This document shows positions 53,331 through 62,823 of a stretch of DNA of 64,000 nucleotides, piece by piece; within the stretch, counting starts at the first letter, position 1, and every line of letters starts with the position of its first letter. The stretch is from Aerococcus sanguinicola (GTDB lineage Bacteria > Bacillota > Bacilli > Lactobacillales > Aerococcaceae). The DNA lies in contig NZ_VYWO01000001.1 of assembly GCF_008726925.1 (NCBI RefSeq), positions 1-64,000 on the forward strand. Reading direction: 5' to 3'. The notes beneath the pieces were generated by a model, which made no database searches, was not told the DNA's origin, and saw only the letters and a list, made by a program, of their open reading frames with translations. A program made the translations under genes and the position numbers.

Positions 53331-54878
53331 TTATAGATTGTGCGAAGTCGTTGGAATGAAATCGAGCTGGATATCGCGGTCAATAATTCGCTCAATATGT
53401 TTCTTCTGATCTTCCGCACGGTACACTTCTGATATTAACGTACCATTGTAAAAAATACGTAAAATTAATGTATCATTTTGGATAATCATATCAATTGAGC
53501 TTATGATGTTAAAGTGAGAGTCATTGAGAGACTCAGAAAACTTGATTAAACCGCCCATGGCCTGGATGCGGTCAAGTTCCTCTTCGGTAAAAACATCTTC
53601 GAACTCTTCGGCGTATTGTTTGAATAGGGACTTATTCTTATAGGAAGCAATGAGACTGATGGCTACTCTTTCTTTGTGGTCAAAGCCGTTCATATTAGAA
53701 TTTGAAAGTAAGTAGAAGCTGTGTTGGGAAGCCGATCCCCGCTCGATGAAGCGGCCGCAGAAATAGAGATAGGCCCCGTAGATCATTAAGCGCTTCTCTT
53801 GTTCGTTCCAATTGATAAAGTCCTTCTGCTCGAGGCAGGTGTAGACTTGCCGGGCAATGTCGACACGTTGGGCATGGTCGGCCATGGAGAAGTGGTAGGT
53901 CGAAGTCAAGCCCTCAATGGTCTGTCTTTGGATGTGGAAGATGTCATAGGGTGCGGGGTAGTGGTCTTCGATATATTCATAGAGGATGCCCTCGCGCAGA
54001 CCGTATTGGCTAAACTTAAAGCAAGGAGCTTGGACACAGCTCATCAATTCTTGGAAGACCAAGCAGGCTGGGGTGATAATATCAGCCCGGTCGGAACTGA
54101 GACCATCTAATTTTTGCAAGTCTTTAGCGGATAGGGAGAGGAAGAGGTCGAGGGTTTCTTCCAGGTCCTCCTCAGTCATTTGATAGTTATGGAGACCAGC
54201 TAAGGGGTAGTCATTTTGTAATTGGTGGACCCGGGTGACGTTACGGGCGGACCCTCCCACAGCAATAATAGGAAGTTTGGCATCCTTAATAAAGTCAAAG
54301 TCAGCAAATTGCTTGCGCACAAATTTGCGGGCTTTTTTGATGGCAGACTTATCGTCATGGTCCTTATCTGAGAAGAATTTTTCGGTTAAGGAGACCGCAC
54401 CAAAGGGGAAGGAATGGGAGGCTTGGATTTCTTTGTCCTTGAAATAGGTGATTTCCGTCGATCCCCCACCGATATCGACGGTAAGGGCATCACGGTCAGA
54501 CATGGTATGGATGATGGCATTGTAGCCATAATAAGCTTCCTGGTTGCCTGATATGATATCGATCGTGATGCCTGTTCTTTCCTTCACGGTATCTAAAATT
54601 TCCTGGTAATTTTCGGACTGGCGGATAGCAGCCGTCGCCTTGGGCAGGAGTTTGTCTGCTTTTAGGATTTGGACTTCATGGGCAAAGTTATCGAGAATTT
54701 GACACAAAAGGTCAATTCCTGCTTGGTCCATGATATTGTTTTCGTCCAAATGATGGTAGAGCCGGGCAGGGATCTTGATATTTTGAATCTCATGCAGGAT
54801 GAAATGGTCATCAATGTCTACGACAATCAGCCGGATGGTGTTGGAACCGATATCGACGAGGCCAATTCTTTCTTTCAT
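53331..54878 (-). CDS. ppx: Exopolyphosphatase (Ppx/GppA)
   Basis: A 515-aa phosphatase of the actin-like superfamily: LVDIGSNTIRLIVVDI at the start, ATAAIRQSENY, LTVDIGGGSTEITYF and IIAVGGSARNVTRV; the C-terminal half is an HD-like domain (FSMADHAQRVDIARQVY). It cuts polyphosphate or pppGpp. ATG 54878 chosen, eleven bases after GGAG. First gene of ppx-ppk1, divergent from ugp genes. Confidence 0.93.
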   Translation of the reverse strand: MKERIGLVDIGSNTIRLIVVDIDDHFILHEIQNIKIPARLYHHLDENNIMDQAGIDLLCQILDNFAHEVQILKADKLLPKATAAIRQSENYQEILDTVKERTGITIDIISGNQEAYYGYNAIIHTMSDRDALTVDIGGGSTEITYFKDKEIQASHSFPFGAVSLTEKFFSDKDHDDKSAIKKARKFVRKQFADFDFIKDAKLPIIAVGGSARNVTRVHQLQNDYPLAGLHNYQMTEEDLEETLDLFLSLSAKDLQKLDGLSSDRADIITPACLVFQELMSCVQAPCFKFSQYGLREGILYEYIEDHYPAPYDIFHIQRQTIEGLTSTYHFSMADHAQRVDIARQVYTCLEQKDFINWNEQEKRLMIYGAYLYFCGRFIERGSASQHSFYLLSNSNMNGFDHKERVAISLIASYKNKSLFKQYAEEFEDVFTEEELDRIQAMGGLIKFSESLNDSHFNIISSIDMIIQNDTLILRIFYNGTLISEVYRAEDQKKHIERIIDRDIQLDFIPTTSHNL

Positions 54879-54969
54879 AAATAGGGTCACTCCATTTCTA
54901 GACTTTTTTCACTGTCTAAGCATAGTATAACGGAGACTCTAGCAAGTCTGTAGTAAAAAGCTAGGAGGA

Positions 54970-55016
54970 TTTACATATTTTTTACATATTCATGTAAAAT
55001 TTACGCTGAATTTACA
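54970..55016 (+). promoter_or_regulatory. Putative Pho boxes (PhoP/PnpR operator)
   Basis: TTTACA at 54970 and 54981, TTTACG at 55000 and TTTACA at 55011 form two pairs of direct repeats with 11-bp phasing; an inverted TGTAAA lies at 54993. PhoP of Firmicutes binds TT(A/T)ACA-like repeats spaced 11 bp. The flanking genes (ppx-ppk1, glycerol-phosphate uptake) fit phosphate control. Confidence 0.7.
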
Positions 55017-55037
55017 TTGAATTAATAATGACTGGTT

Positions 55038-55043
55038 ACAATA
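55038..55043 (+). promoter_or_regulatory. -10 element of the ugp operon
   Basis: TACAAT 21 bp after the last TTTACA; no sigma-A -35, as expected for an activator-dependent promoter. Confidence 0.45.
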
Positions 55044-55081
55044 CAGATAGCTTAAATAAATCTTTGGAGGAAAGATCAAAA

Positions 55082-56437
55082 ATGAAATTTAAACAATTAT
55101 TAAAATCTACGGCGATTTTATCAGGACTCAGTCTGCTTTTAGCAGGATGCGGCAATGGCGGCGAAGCGGGCGATTCTGCTTCCAACCAAGGCAATTCTGC
55201 AGATAGTGAAGGCAAGACTGAACTTGTTTTCTGGCACGGTATGGGTGGGGAAACAGGCAAGGCCTTGGACGAATTAGTGGCAGACTTTAACAATTCCCAA
55301 GATGAAGTCTTCGTTAACGCCCAATACCAAGGGACTTACGATGAAACCCTGACCAAGTTAAGATCATCTGCTTCGGGCGAAGCTGTAGGGGCAGACCTCG
55401 TTCAAGTCTTCGAGCAGGGAACAGCCTTCATGATTGACTCTGGCCTGACGGTTCCAGTTCAAGACTATGTGGACAAGAATAACTTTGACATGAACCAGCT
55501 TGAACCCAATCTCTTGGCCTATTACACCTTGGATGACAAGCTACACTCTATGCCTTTTAACTCATCCACACCAATCTTGTACTACAACAAAGATGTCCTA
55601 GAGCAAGCGGGCTTGTCAGAAGCGCCTTCCACTATGGAAGAAATCTTTGAAAATGCGGATAAGTTAACCGAACAAGAGGGCGTGACCATGCCAATTTCTG
55701 TCGGGGTCTATGGTTGGTACATTGAGCAATGGATCAACAAGATGGGCGAAGACATGTTCAATAATGGCAATGGCCGGGAAGCAGCTCCAACCGAAGTGGT
55801 TTTCGATGACAACGGATCCATGGAACGTGTCCTTGAAATGTGGAATGAAGGGGAAGAGAAGGGCTATATGCCAAACGTAGGCCGTGAAGGGGGCCAACCT
55901 GAATTCGTTTCGGGACAAGCTGCAATGACAGTCGGTTCTACTGCTAACTTACGTCAGATCCTAACGGAAGTTAATGATCGTTTTGAAGTTGGGACGGCTT
56001 ATTATCCTGGCTTAACTGCTGAAGATGACCAAGGCGTCTCAATCGGAGGGGCTTCCCTTTGGATGATCGATTCAGGGGATGACGCCAAGAAAGATGCAAC
56101 CTGGAAGTTCATCGAATACCTGGTATCACCTCAAGTTCAAGCCAAATGGAATGCTGCGACAGGTTACTTCCCCGTTAACTTGAATTCTCACGAAGAAGAA
56201 GAATTCAAAAAGAACTTGGAAGAATTCCCACAATTTGAAACAGCGATTAACCAATTACACGACTCTAAGCCTTCAGACCAAGGCGCTATTTCAGGGGTCA
56301 ACCAAGAAGCACGTCAAATTTATGAAGCTGAATTAGAAGCTCTGCTCAATGGATCGGACAAGCCAGCTGATGCTGTGAAACGGATGGCCGACCAAACCAA
56401 TTCAGCCCTTGAAAACTATAACAAAGTGAATAAATAA
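55082..56437 (+). CDS. ugpB: Glycerol-3-phosphate ABC transporter substrate-binding lipoprotein
   Basis: A 451-aa family 1 binding protein with lipoprotein signal LLLAGC (Cys about residue 23), then a Gly/Ser/Asn-rich linker. Segments LVFWHGMGGETGKALDELV, PFNSSTPILYYNKDVLEQAG and WKFIEYLVSPQVQAKWNAATGYFPV match UgpB-type proteins. The ugpQ gene in the operon supports glycerol-3-phosphate or glycerophosphodiesters as substrate. I chose ATG 55082 after GGAGGAAAG. A hairpin separates it from the permease genes. Confidence 0.9.
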   Translation: MKFKQLLKSTAILSGLSLLLAGCGNGGEAGDSASNQGNSADSEGKTELVFWHGMGGETGKALDELVADFNNSQDEVFVNAQYQGTYDETLTKLRSSASGEAVGADLVQVFEQGTAFMIDSGLTVPVQDYVDKNNFDMNQLEPNLLAYYTLDDKLHSMPFNSSTPILYYNKDVLEQAGLSEAPSTMEEIFENADKLTEQEGVTMPISVGVYGWYIEQWINKMGEDMFNNGNGREAAPTEVVFDDNGSMERVLEMWNEGEEKGYMPNVGREGGQPEFVSGQAAMTVGSTANLRQILTEVNDRFEVGTAYYPGLTAEDDQGVSIGGASLWMIDSGDDAKKDATWKFIEYLVSPQVQAKWNAATGYFPVNLNSHEEEEFKKNLEEFPQFETAINQLHDSKPSDQGAISGVNQEARQIYEAELEALLNGSDKPADAVKRMADQTNSALENYNKVNK

Positions 56438-56457
56438 TCAACTGTTGACCGCGTCAT

Positions 56458-56486
56458 AAATAGCTGGGTGCATCTCTCAGCTATTT
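56458..56486 (+). other. Hairpin between ugpB and ugpA
   Basis: AAATAGCTG/CAGCTATTT stem with only a short T-rich tail; likely an RNA stabiliser or leaky terminator that keeps the binding protein in excess over the permeases. Confidence 0.6.
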
Positions 56487-56510
56487 ATTCTTTTAGAAGG
56501 AGAGATCGGA

Positions 56511-57398
56511 TTGGAAGCAAAAATTCCTATGGTAAAAAAAGAAAAGAGCACTTGGAAGAAGCTCCAGGGCTATGTTTACCTTATTCCAGCTATTTTAATC
56601 TTAGTGCTCTTTATGTTCTGGCCCTTTATCCAAACTATCGTGCGCAGTGGTTTCTTAACTGACGGCATGGGGCGGAGCACAGAATTTATATTCTTGGATA
56701 ATTATCTTGAATTATTCCAAAGCGCCAGTTTTTGGAATAGTATTATTGTCACCCTAAAATTTGTACTGATTGTTGTAGCGACGGGTGTTATTATCGGCTT
56801 TACAACCGCCTTACTCTGTCAAAAAACTTTTCCTGATTTAAAATTCTTTTCCACCTCCTATGCCATGCCTATGGCGATTGCTTCAGCGGGGATGGCCATG
56901 ATCTTCCAGGTCATGTTAAACCCTTCCATCGGGATCATCAACCAGGCCTTCAAAATGACTGTCAATTGGTTAACGGATCCGACTCTGGCTTTGATTGCGG
57001 TGGGCGTTCTGACCGGCTGGTTGAATAGCGGGATGAACTTTTTATACTTCAGTTCAGGTTTGGCTAGTATTGACGATAGCCTCTACGAATCGGCTTCTAT
57101 CGATGGGGCTAACTCCTTCCAACAATTTACGAATATCACCCTCCCATCGCTCAAGCCAACCATGTTCTTTGTCCTTGTGACGAATATCATCAATGCCTTC
57201 CAAGGTTTCGGTCAAATTAATATCTTAACCAAGGGCGGCCCTGGCGAAGCAACGAATGTAATCGTCTACGACATCTACCGCAATGCCTTCATGAACTACC
57301 GCTATGGCTTTGCTTCGGCAGAATCAGTTATTCTATTCCTCATCGTTATGTTGCTCACCTTTATCATGTTTAGAGTCAGAAAGGGGCTAGATCATTAA
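56511..57398 (+). CDS. ugpA: Glycerol-3-phosphate ABC transporter permease UgpA
   Basis: A 295-aa permease with six hydrophobic segments and the EAA motif (ESASIDGANSFQQFTNITLPSLKP, about 200). TTG start eight bases after GAAGGAG; ATG 56529 is an alternative. It pairs with UgpE in the next gene (TAATG overlap) and with the ATPase UgpC. Confidence 0.91.
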   Translation: MEAKIPMVKKEKSTWKKLQGYVYLIPAILILVLFMFWPFIQTIVRSGFLTDGMGRSTEFIFLDNYLELFQSASFWNSIIVTLKFVLIVVATGVIIGFTTALLCQKTFPDLKFFSTSYAMPMAIASAGMAMIFQVMLNPSIGIINQAFKMTVNWLTDPTLALIAVGVLTGWLNSGMNFLYFSSGLASIDDSLYESASIDGANSFQQFTNITLPSLKPTMFFVLVTNIINAFQGFGQINILTKGGPGEATNVIVYDIYRNAFMNYRYGFASAESVILFLIVMLLTFIMFRVRKGLDH

Positions 57399-58276
57399 TG
57401 GAATCTGTACTCAGTCAAGACAAAAGTTTAAAGAAAGAAGGAACAAATCCTTCGCGGGGTAAATCAAAGAAGCGCTGGTGGCTCTTATTACTTAATGTCA
57501 TTATGTGGTTGTTCGTGATGTTCCCCTTAATCTATGCTTTCTTAATGGCCATCAAGCCAGCCAGTGAACTCTACAATCCCGACAGTATCTTGATTCCGCA
57601 AGAAATTACATTGACGAACTTTGTGGATGTCTTCTCCATGGCTCCGATTGCCACCTATATCAGGAACTCCCTTATTGTCTCCCTAGCGATTACAGCATTC
57701 CAGATTGTGACGTCATTATTGGCAGGTTTTGCCTTCCAATTTATTGACTTTAAGGGCAAAAAGATTATCTATGCTTTGATTTTATCCACGATGATGATCC
57801 CTGGTGAAGCTGTGATTATTTCCCAATTCTTGATGGTATCGGGTTGGGGTTGGAATGATACCTTAATTGTGCTCATCGTCCTTTATATGGTATCTGCCTT
57901 TAATATTTTCTTATGCTGCCAGGCGCTTGAGAATTTCCCTTATGAGATCTATGAGGCGGCTAAGATTGACGGCTGTTCTGATATTCGTTTCTTATTCACA
58001 ATTATGATGCCCTTACTTAAGCCAACAATTGGGGCCATGGCAGTCCAATCCTTCTTATCCGGCTGGAATATGTATATGTGGCCACTCTTAGTTACTAATA
58101 ATGACCAGGCCCGGACAGTGCAGGTAGGAATTGGCATGCTCAATAGTGTGGACTCCCAGTCAATGGTGCTCATGGTAGCTGGCGTTGTCATCTGTATGGT
58201 GCCAAGCTTAGCAATCTTTATCTTCGGACAACGTAATATGGTAAAAGGTTTAACACAAGGTGCAGTAAAGGGGTAG
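57398..58276 (+). CDS. ugpE: Glycerol-3-phosphate ABC transporter permease UgpE
   Basis: A 292-aa MalG/UgpE-type permease: basic start, six membrane segments and EAA motif EIYEAAKIDGCSDIRFLFTI (about 185-205), with the C-terminal FIFGQRNMVKGLTQGAVKG typical of this permease group. Starts in an overlap with ugpA; four bases before ugpC. Confidence 0.91.
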   Translation: MESVLSQDKSLKKEGTNPSRGKSKKRWWLLLLNVIMWLFVMFPLIYAFLMAIKPASELYNPDSILIPQEITLTNFVDVFSMAPIATYIRNSLIVSLAITAFQIVTSLLAGFAFQFIDFKGKKIIYALILSTMMIPGEAVIISQFLMVSGWGWNDTLIVLIVLYMVSAFNIFLCCQALENFPYEIYEAAKIDGCSDIRFLFTIMMPLLKPTIGAMAVQSFLSGWNMYMWPLLVTNNDQARTVQVGIGMLNSVDSQSMVLMVAGVVICMVPSLAIFIFGQRNMVKGLTQGAVKG

Positions 58277-58279
58277 AAA

Positions 58280-59398
58280 ATGGCTAAAGTAGTTTTAAAT
58301 AAAGTAGGAAAAATTTATGAAGATGGTTACAAGGCCATCCATAATATTGATATGGATATTGCCGATAAAGAATTCATTGTTCTTGTTGGCCCATCCGGTT
58401 GTGGTAAGTCGACCACCCTGCGTATGATCGCAGGATTGGAAGATATTTCAGAAGGGGAGCTCTATATTGGGGATGACCTCGTAAACAATGTGCCGGCTAA
58501 GGACCGGGACATTGCCATGGTTTTCCAATCCTATGCCCTTTATCCCCATATGAATGTGCGGGATAATATGGCTTTCGCCATGAAGATGAAGGGGATTTCT
58601 AAGGAAGAGCGCTACCAACGGGTTGAAGAGGTAGCTGAAGTGCTCCAATTAACCCCCTTCCTAGACCGCAAACCAGCTGCCCTCTCTGGTGGGCAAAGAC
58701 AGCGGGTCGCTTTAGGACGCGCTATGGTGAGAAAGCCAAAAGTCTTCTTGCTGGATGAACCGCTCTCTAACCTGGATGCTAAATTACGGGTCAGCATGCG
58801 GTCTGAAATTGTCCGCCTCCACCGGGAACTAGGGACGACCTTCATCTATGTTACCCACGATCAGACGGAAGCAATGACCATGGGAACACGGATTGCTGTT
58901 CTTAATGGGGGACGGATTGAACAATTTGATACGCCGGATAATCTTTACCGCAACCCAGTCAACCGTTTTGTGGCTGAATTTATTGGTAGCCCGCAGATGA
59001 ATATGATCAATGCCCGCTTAGTGTCTACCGACCAAGGGCCCGCTATGGAGAGCGCCAATGAAACCTTCATGTTAACAGAAGACTTAAAAGACCGCCTGCT
59101 AGTTGAAGCAGACGGCCGGGATATTTTGATTGGTATCCGTCCTGAAAATCTCTACCATGCAGAGACACGGGAAGGACCAAATGTGATTAAAGTCCACGCT
59201 AATAATGTGGAACAGGTGGGTTCAGATACTTATGTTTACTTTGACTTCCACGAATCAGACCGGGAGTGTACGGCTCGCTTTAACCCACCTATCCATATTC
59301 CTTATGATACAGATATTTATGTGGGCTTGGACATGAGTCAAATCGTCTTATTCGATAAGGAAACAGGCGAAGCTATCTTAGCGCCTAGACGCTTTTAA
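58280..59398 (+). CDS. ugpC: Glycerol-3-phosphate ABC transporter ATPase UgpC
   Basis: A 372-aa MalK/UgpC-type ATPase: Walker A VGPSGCGKSTTLRM (about residue 37), Q-loop VFQSYALYPHMNV, signature LSGGQRQRVALGRA, Walker B VFLLDEPLSNLDAKL, His switch VTHDQTEAMTMG, and a C-terminal OB-type regulatory domain (about 240-372). It energises UgpA/UgpE. Confidence 0.94.
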   Translation: MAKVVLNKVGKIYEDGYKAIHNIDMDIADKEFIVLVGPSGCGKSTTLRMIAGLEDISEGELYIGDDLVNNVPAKDRDIAMVFQSYALYPHMNVRDNMAFAMKMKGISKEERYQRVEEVAEVLQLTPFLDRKPAALSGGQRQRVALGRAMVRKPKVFLLDEPLSNLDAKLRVSMRSEIVRLHRELGTTFIYVTHDQTEAMTMGTRIAVLNGGRIEQFDTPDNLYRNPVNRFVAEFIGSPQMNMINARLVSTDQGPAMESANETFMLTEDLKDRLLVEADGRDILIGIRPENLYHAETREGPNVIKVHANNVEQVGSDTYVYFDFHESDRECTARFNPPIHIPYDTDIYVGLDMSQIVLFDKETGEAILAPRRF

Positions 59399-59416
59399 TT
59401 CAATAAGGAGGACCAC

Positions 59417-60163
59417 ATGCAAATTCTAGCACACAGGGGATACAGTTCAAAGTATCCAGAAAATACCATGTTAGCCTTTCGCGAAGCTTATGCAGCCGGA
59501 GCAGATGGTTTAGAACTCGACGTGCAGCTCAGCCGCGATGGCCAGGTTGTGGTTTGCCACGACGAGAGGATTGACCGCACCTCTAACGCTAGCGGACGGA
59601 TTATGGATTATAGCTTAGCTGAACTTAAAAGCTTTGATTTTTCCAATGGTTTTGCTTCAATTGGACCAAGCGAAGACTTGCAAATTCCAACATTGGAAGA
59701 AGTCCTCCAATGGTTACAGGGCAATCACATGGTTCTCAATATTGAATTGAAGACCAACCAATACGCCTATCCTGGTTTGGCAGAGAAGGTGGTGGACCTG
59801 GTTCAACAGTATAAGTGTGCACCGCGTGTGCTGATTTCTTCTTTTAACCACTACAGCATCCAAGAGGTTAAAGCACTAGCGCCTGACCTAGCCTGTGCCT
59901 TCCTGGAAGTTAACAGCCTGATTTCTCCTGGCTTGTACTGCCAGGCGCATGGCGTGGATTATTACCATCCACATTTCTTTGCTATCAATGATACCATGCT
60001 TGAAAACCTCCACGACAAAGGGATTAAGGTCAACGTCTGGACCGTTGATGGACTGAACTTGGCCTCTGATCTCATGGATAAGGGCATTAATGGGCTGATC
60101 ACAAATGATCCTGCCAGCTTAAGGGCTCTTCTAAATTCGCGCAAAATTGAGCTTGCTATCTAA
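59417..60163 (+). CDS. ugpQ: Glycerophosphodiester phosphodiesterase
   Basis: A 248-aa GDPD-fold enzyme that cuts glycerophosphodiesters to glycerol-3-phosphate and alcohol: LAHRGYSSKYPENTMLAF, LELDVQLSRDGQVVVCHDERIDRT, LNIELKTN, and VNVWTVDG near the end. All catalytic residues (His-Arg-Gly, Glu-x-Asp, His) are present. No signal peptide, so it acts in the cytoplasm on imported substrate. Last gene of the operon. Confidence 0.93.
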   Translation: MQILAHRGYSSKYPENTMLAFREAYAAGADGLELDVQLSRDGQVVVCHDERIDRTSNASGRIMDYSLAELKSFDFSNGFASIGPSEDLQIPTLEEVLQWLQGNHMVLNIELKTNQYAYPGLAEKVVDLVQQYKCAPRVLISSFNHYSIQEVKALAPDLACAFLEVNSLISPGLYCQAHGVDYYHPHFFAINDTMLENLHDKGIKVNVWTVDGLNLASDLMDKGINGLITNDPASLRALLNSRKIELAI

Positions 60164-60175
60164 GAGCGAGCGCTT

Positions 60176-60220
60176 AAAAAGGGACCCCCAAGACGAAAAG
60201 TTCTTGGGGATCCCTTTTTT
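60176..60220. terminator. Terminator after ugpQ
   Basis: AAAAAGGGA-CCCCCAAGA pairs with TCTTGGGGA-TCCCTTTTTT; A and T runs on both sides make it bidirectional, serving dps too. Confidence 0.9.
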
Positions 60221-60232
60221 GATCCGTAAATA

Positions 60233-60697
60233 TTAATAAATATTAGGTTCTTGACCTAGTTCAGCCGCAAGCATCCAGATACGTTTTTCCAGTGCGTTTT
60301 GGTGGCCTTGTAAGAGGTCGTTAGTAACCCCGTCACCTTCTTCGTCTGCTTCAATAACTGCTTCGCGGTATAAACCAACGAGGTAGCGGTAGTTATCGAG
60401 AAGTTCAGCAAAGCGTTCGCTGGTTGATTGCTCCCAGTTGCCCTTTTGGTTGCTGAGCTTGGTATTTTCTAAGTATTCTTCCATAGTAGCATAAGGTGAA
60501 CCGCCGATGGTGATGAGGCGTTCGGACACTTCATCTAATTGTTCGTCGATTTCGTCCATCCACTCGTCGAGGAGAGGGTGGAGGAAAAGGAAATTAGCCC
60601 CACGCATGTACCAATGCGTCTTATGTAGGATCAACTTCATTTGGGTCAGGTCTGCAACTAATTGGTTGAGATTCTTTTTAGATTTTTCAAATGTCAT
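60233..60697 (-). CDS. dps: Dps-family ferritin-like DNA-binding protein
   Basis: A 154-aa ferritin fold protein that oxidises and stores iron and protects DNA. The intersubunit ferroxidase site is visible: LHKTHWYMRGANFLFLHPLLDEWMDEIDEQLDEVSERL (His about 25, 37-40; Asp 50, Glu 54). AAGGAGGA precedes the ATG. Confidence 0.94.
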   Translation of the reverse strand: MTFEKSKKNLNQLVADLTQMKLILHKTHWYMRGANFLFLHPLLDEWMDEIDEQLDEVSERLITIGGSPYATMEEYLENTKLSNQKGNWEQSTSERFAELLDNYRYLVGLYREAVIEADEEGDGVTNDLLQGHQNALEKRIWMLAAELGQEPNIY

Positions 60698-60744
60698 GTC
60701 AAATTCCTCCTTGACTCTATTATAAACCCATTATCTGAAATAAG

Positions 60745-61287
60745 CTATTTTAAATCCTTGTTGTAGTGGGCTCTTTCGCCACCAATGGACTTAGGACGTC
60801 TCCGGCAAGCATTGACCCAGGCTTCTCCAATCCGATGGTGTTGGAGGCGTAAGGGCACGCAAACAGGCAGAATGTGCATCCCAATCAGGGTATTACCGAT
60901 ATCGATGCCTGCATCAGCTTGGATGGCTTCAATCGCGATGGGATTGTCAAAGCTCTTATAAGCCGCTGTAGCAAAGGATCCCCCTGCTTTGGGTTGGGGG
61001 ACCACGTTAACTTCAATGGCCTGAGGAAGAGCTTCACGCTCCACAATAAGCGCCCGGTTGAGGTGCTCACAACACTGGGCTGCTAGGTAGATGCCGTGGC
61101 CTTTAATGCTCTCATGAATGGCTTCAAAAACCTCTTGCCCAATTTCTGGTGAGGACTGGCTGCCGATGCGCTCGCCAATAATTTCGGATGACGAGCAGCC
61201 AACGACAACAATTTGTCCGGCTTTGAGTTTAGCCTCTTGAACCAATTCTTCGACCAAGTCACGACATTCTTGTGCTAGTGTTTCCAT
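60745..61287 (-). CDS. DUF436 / TIGR01440 family protein (YwlG-like)
   Basis: A 180-aa soluble protein of a conserved Firmicute family of unknown activity: VVGCSSSEIIGERIG, CCEHLNRALIVERE, VPQPKAGGSFATAAY and ADAGIDIGNTLIGMH. The gene is coupled to the phosphatase gene before it by a one-base TAATG overlap, an order also known from the ywlE-ywlG region of Bacillus. Confidence 0.88.
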   Translation of the reverse strand: METLAQECRDLVEELVQEAKLKAGQIVVVGCSSSEIIGERIGSQSSPEIGQEVFEAIHESIKGHGIYLAAQCCEHLNRALIVEREALPQAIEVNVVPQPKAGGSFATAAYKSFDNPIAIEAIQADAGIDIGNTLIGMHILPVCVPLRLQHHRIGEAWVNACRRRPKSIGGERAHYNKDLK

Positions 61288-61769
61288 TACGATAACTTCC
61301 TTTCCTTCACGATAGTGTCTGTAATGGCATTGACGCCTTCGTAAATGTCATCAAAAGTAGTTAAAAAATCTTTGGTTATAATCGGGTCTAGGACATCGTC
61401 ATCACTTCCCAAAAATTCATTAAACAAGTAAACCCGGTCATGGTAGGCTTCGGGAATGCGTTCTAAGGCATCCTTCTTAACATCTTGGTCCATGCAGATA
61501 ATATAATCGAATTTTTTACCATCTTTGGCAGTCAGTTGCCGGCTCTTCATTTTTCCAGGATCAATGTGGAATTGTTCCAGGATTTTGATGGTTTCGGGAT
61601 GGGGCGGATTGCCCACCCGCCAATCTTCGATGGCTGCGGAATCGACAGCAATATGACGTCTTAATTTTTCTTCTTTGACTTTTTGCCGCAGGATAGCTTC
61701 GGCCATAGGAGACCGACAAATGTTGGCCCGGCAAACAAAGAGAACACGGGTACGGTTAAAGTTAAACAT
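61287..61769 (-). CDS. Low-molecular-weight protein tyrosine/arginine phosphatase
   Basis: A 160-aa phosphatase. The catalytic loop VLFVCRANICRSPMAEAIL (C-x5-R-S) lies near residue 10-17, and the general acid Asp in VLDPI is near the end. Relatives (YwlE, YfkJ) act on phospho-Tyr or phospho-Arg; the YwlG partner gene favours a YwlE-like role, but I cannot tell from sequence. Start at 61769 chosen since GGAGGAAG is four bases upstream; the frame extends to 61793. Confidence 0.88.
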   Translation of the reverse strand: MFNFNRTRVLFVCRANICRSPMAEAILRQKVKEEKLRRHIAVDSAAIEDWRVGNPPHPETIKILEQFHIDPGKMKSRQLTAKDGKKFDYIICMDQDVKKDALERIPEAYHDRVYLFNEFLGSDDDVLDPIITKDFLTTFDDIYEGVNAITDTIVKERKLS

Positions 61770-61837
61770 GGGCTTCCTCCAACTGCTAATCATTTATTAA
61801 GTTTAGTATAACACAGTTAGAAGCTAAGAAGCTTGGT

Positions 61838-62716
61838 CTAGTCTTCTTTTTCCAGAGCCAAAATTTCTTGGATGGCGCCAGCGAGACCTGCCGCATTATT
61901 GGAACGGGCTTGGTACTTGGCTGTTTGTTTGACGGCTTCTTCCCCATTCTCCATGGCAAAGCTGTAGCCGGCGATTTCTAGCATGGGGATATCATTGTAA
62001 TTATCCCCAATGGCTAAGACATGGTTGAGGTCATAGCCATGTTCTTCACAATAACGCTTGAGAGCTGCCCCTTTGTTAGCATGGGTTTGGCTGATTTCAA
62101 TGTTATATTTAAAGGACGAGGTCACATAGATATCGTCAAATTTTTGTGTCAATTCTTTTTTGAGAGGGACCAGGTGCTTGTCAGGATCTTGGTGGGTGAA
62201 GGTGATCTTAACGATCTTTTGTCCTTCTTTATTGATGAGGTCTCGGAGGTCATCCCGGTAGTCAATCTTTGTTACTTCGGTTGACTGGGTGGCTCGTTGT
62301 TCAGCTTCTTCTTGGTTCATGCCAGGGTTCATCTGTTGGATGAGCCGGGTAATGCCTTGGATGCGCTGGGTCCGAGAGCTCGAGTAGACATTCTTTGAGG
62401 TCATTGCTTCCATATAATAACCCAGTTCACGTCCCCGGTCGATGATGGCGATTGCTTCTTGATCTGGCAAAGGAATCTCGTAATCAACCGTTCCTGTCCG
62501 ATCAAAGGCAATAGCCCCATTGAGGCCGATAATCGGACAGCGAATGCCCGCTTCATCGAGCACAATTTTAGCTTCTTCGAAGTTCCGTCCGGTACACACA
62601 ATGAAGGGGATACCGAGGCTGTAGGTATGCATAATGGCATCGATATTAGCTTGGGGAATCTCCATATTACCGTTTAATAAGGTCCCGTCCATATCTGAAG
62701 CAATCAGTTGAATCAT
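61838..62716 (-). CDS. Cof-type HAD family hydrolase
   Basis: A 292-aa phosphatase of HAD subfamily IIB: DMDGTLL at the start (nucleophile Asp about 8), VCTGRNF, NGA, the cap domain in the middle and LAIGDNYNDIPMLEIAGYSFAMENG at the C-terminus. Typical substrates are sugar phosphates or flavin intermediates. It stands alone between terminator-poor gaps; AAGGAGGAAA precedes the ATG. Confidence 0.92.
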   Translation of the reverse strand: MIQLIASDMDGTLLNGNMEIPQANIDAIMHTYSLGIPFIVCTGRNFEEAKIVLDEAGIRCPIIGLNGAIAFDRTGTVDYEIPLPDQEAIAIIDRGRELGYYMEAMTSKNVYSSSRTQRIQGITRLIQQMNPGMNQEEAEQRATQSTEVTKIDYRDDLRDLINKEGQKIVKITFTHQDPDKHLVPLKKELTQKFDDIYVTSSFKYNIEISQTHANKGAALKRYCEEHGYDLNHVLAIGDNYNDIPMLEIAGYSFAMENGEEAVKQTAKYQARSNNAAGLAGAIQEILALEKED

Positions 62717-62823
62717 CGCTAATTTCCTCCTATAATAAGTTTATCTTAAGTCTATGTCTATTCTACCATTTTAAGAAGGCCTAGACTAGAAATCTGCTGA
62801 GGAAATAAAAGAGGAGGACAGCT

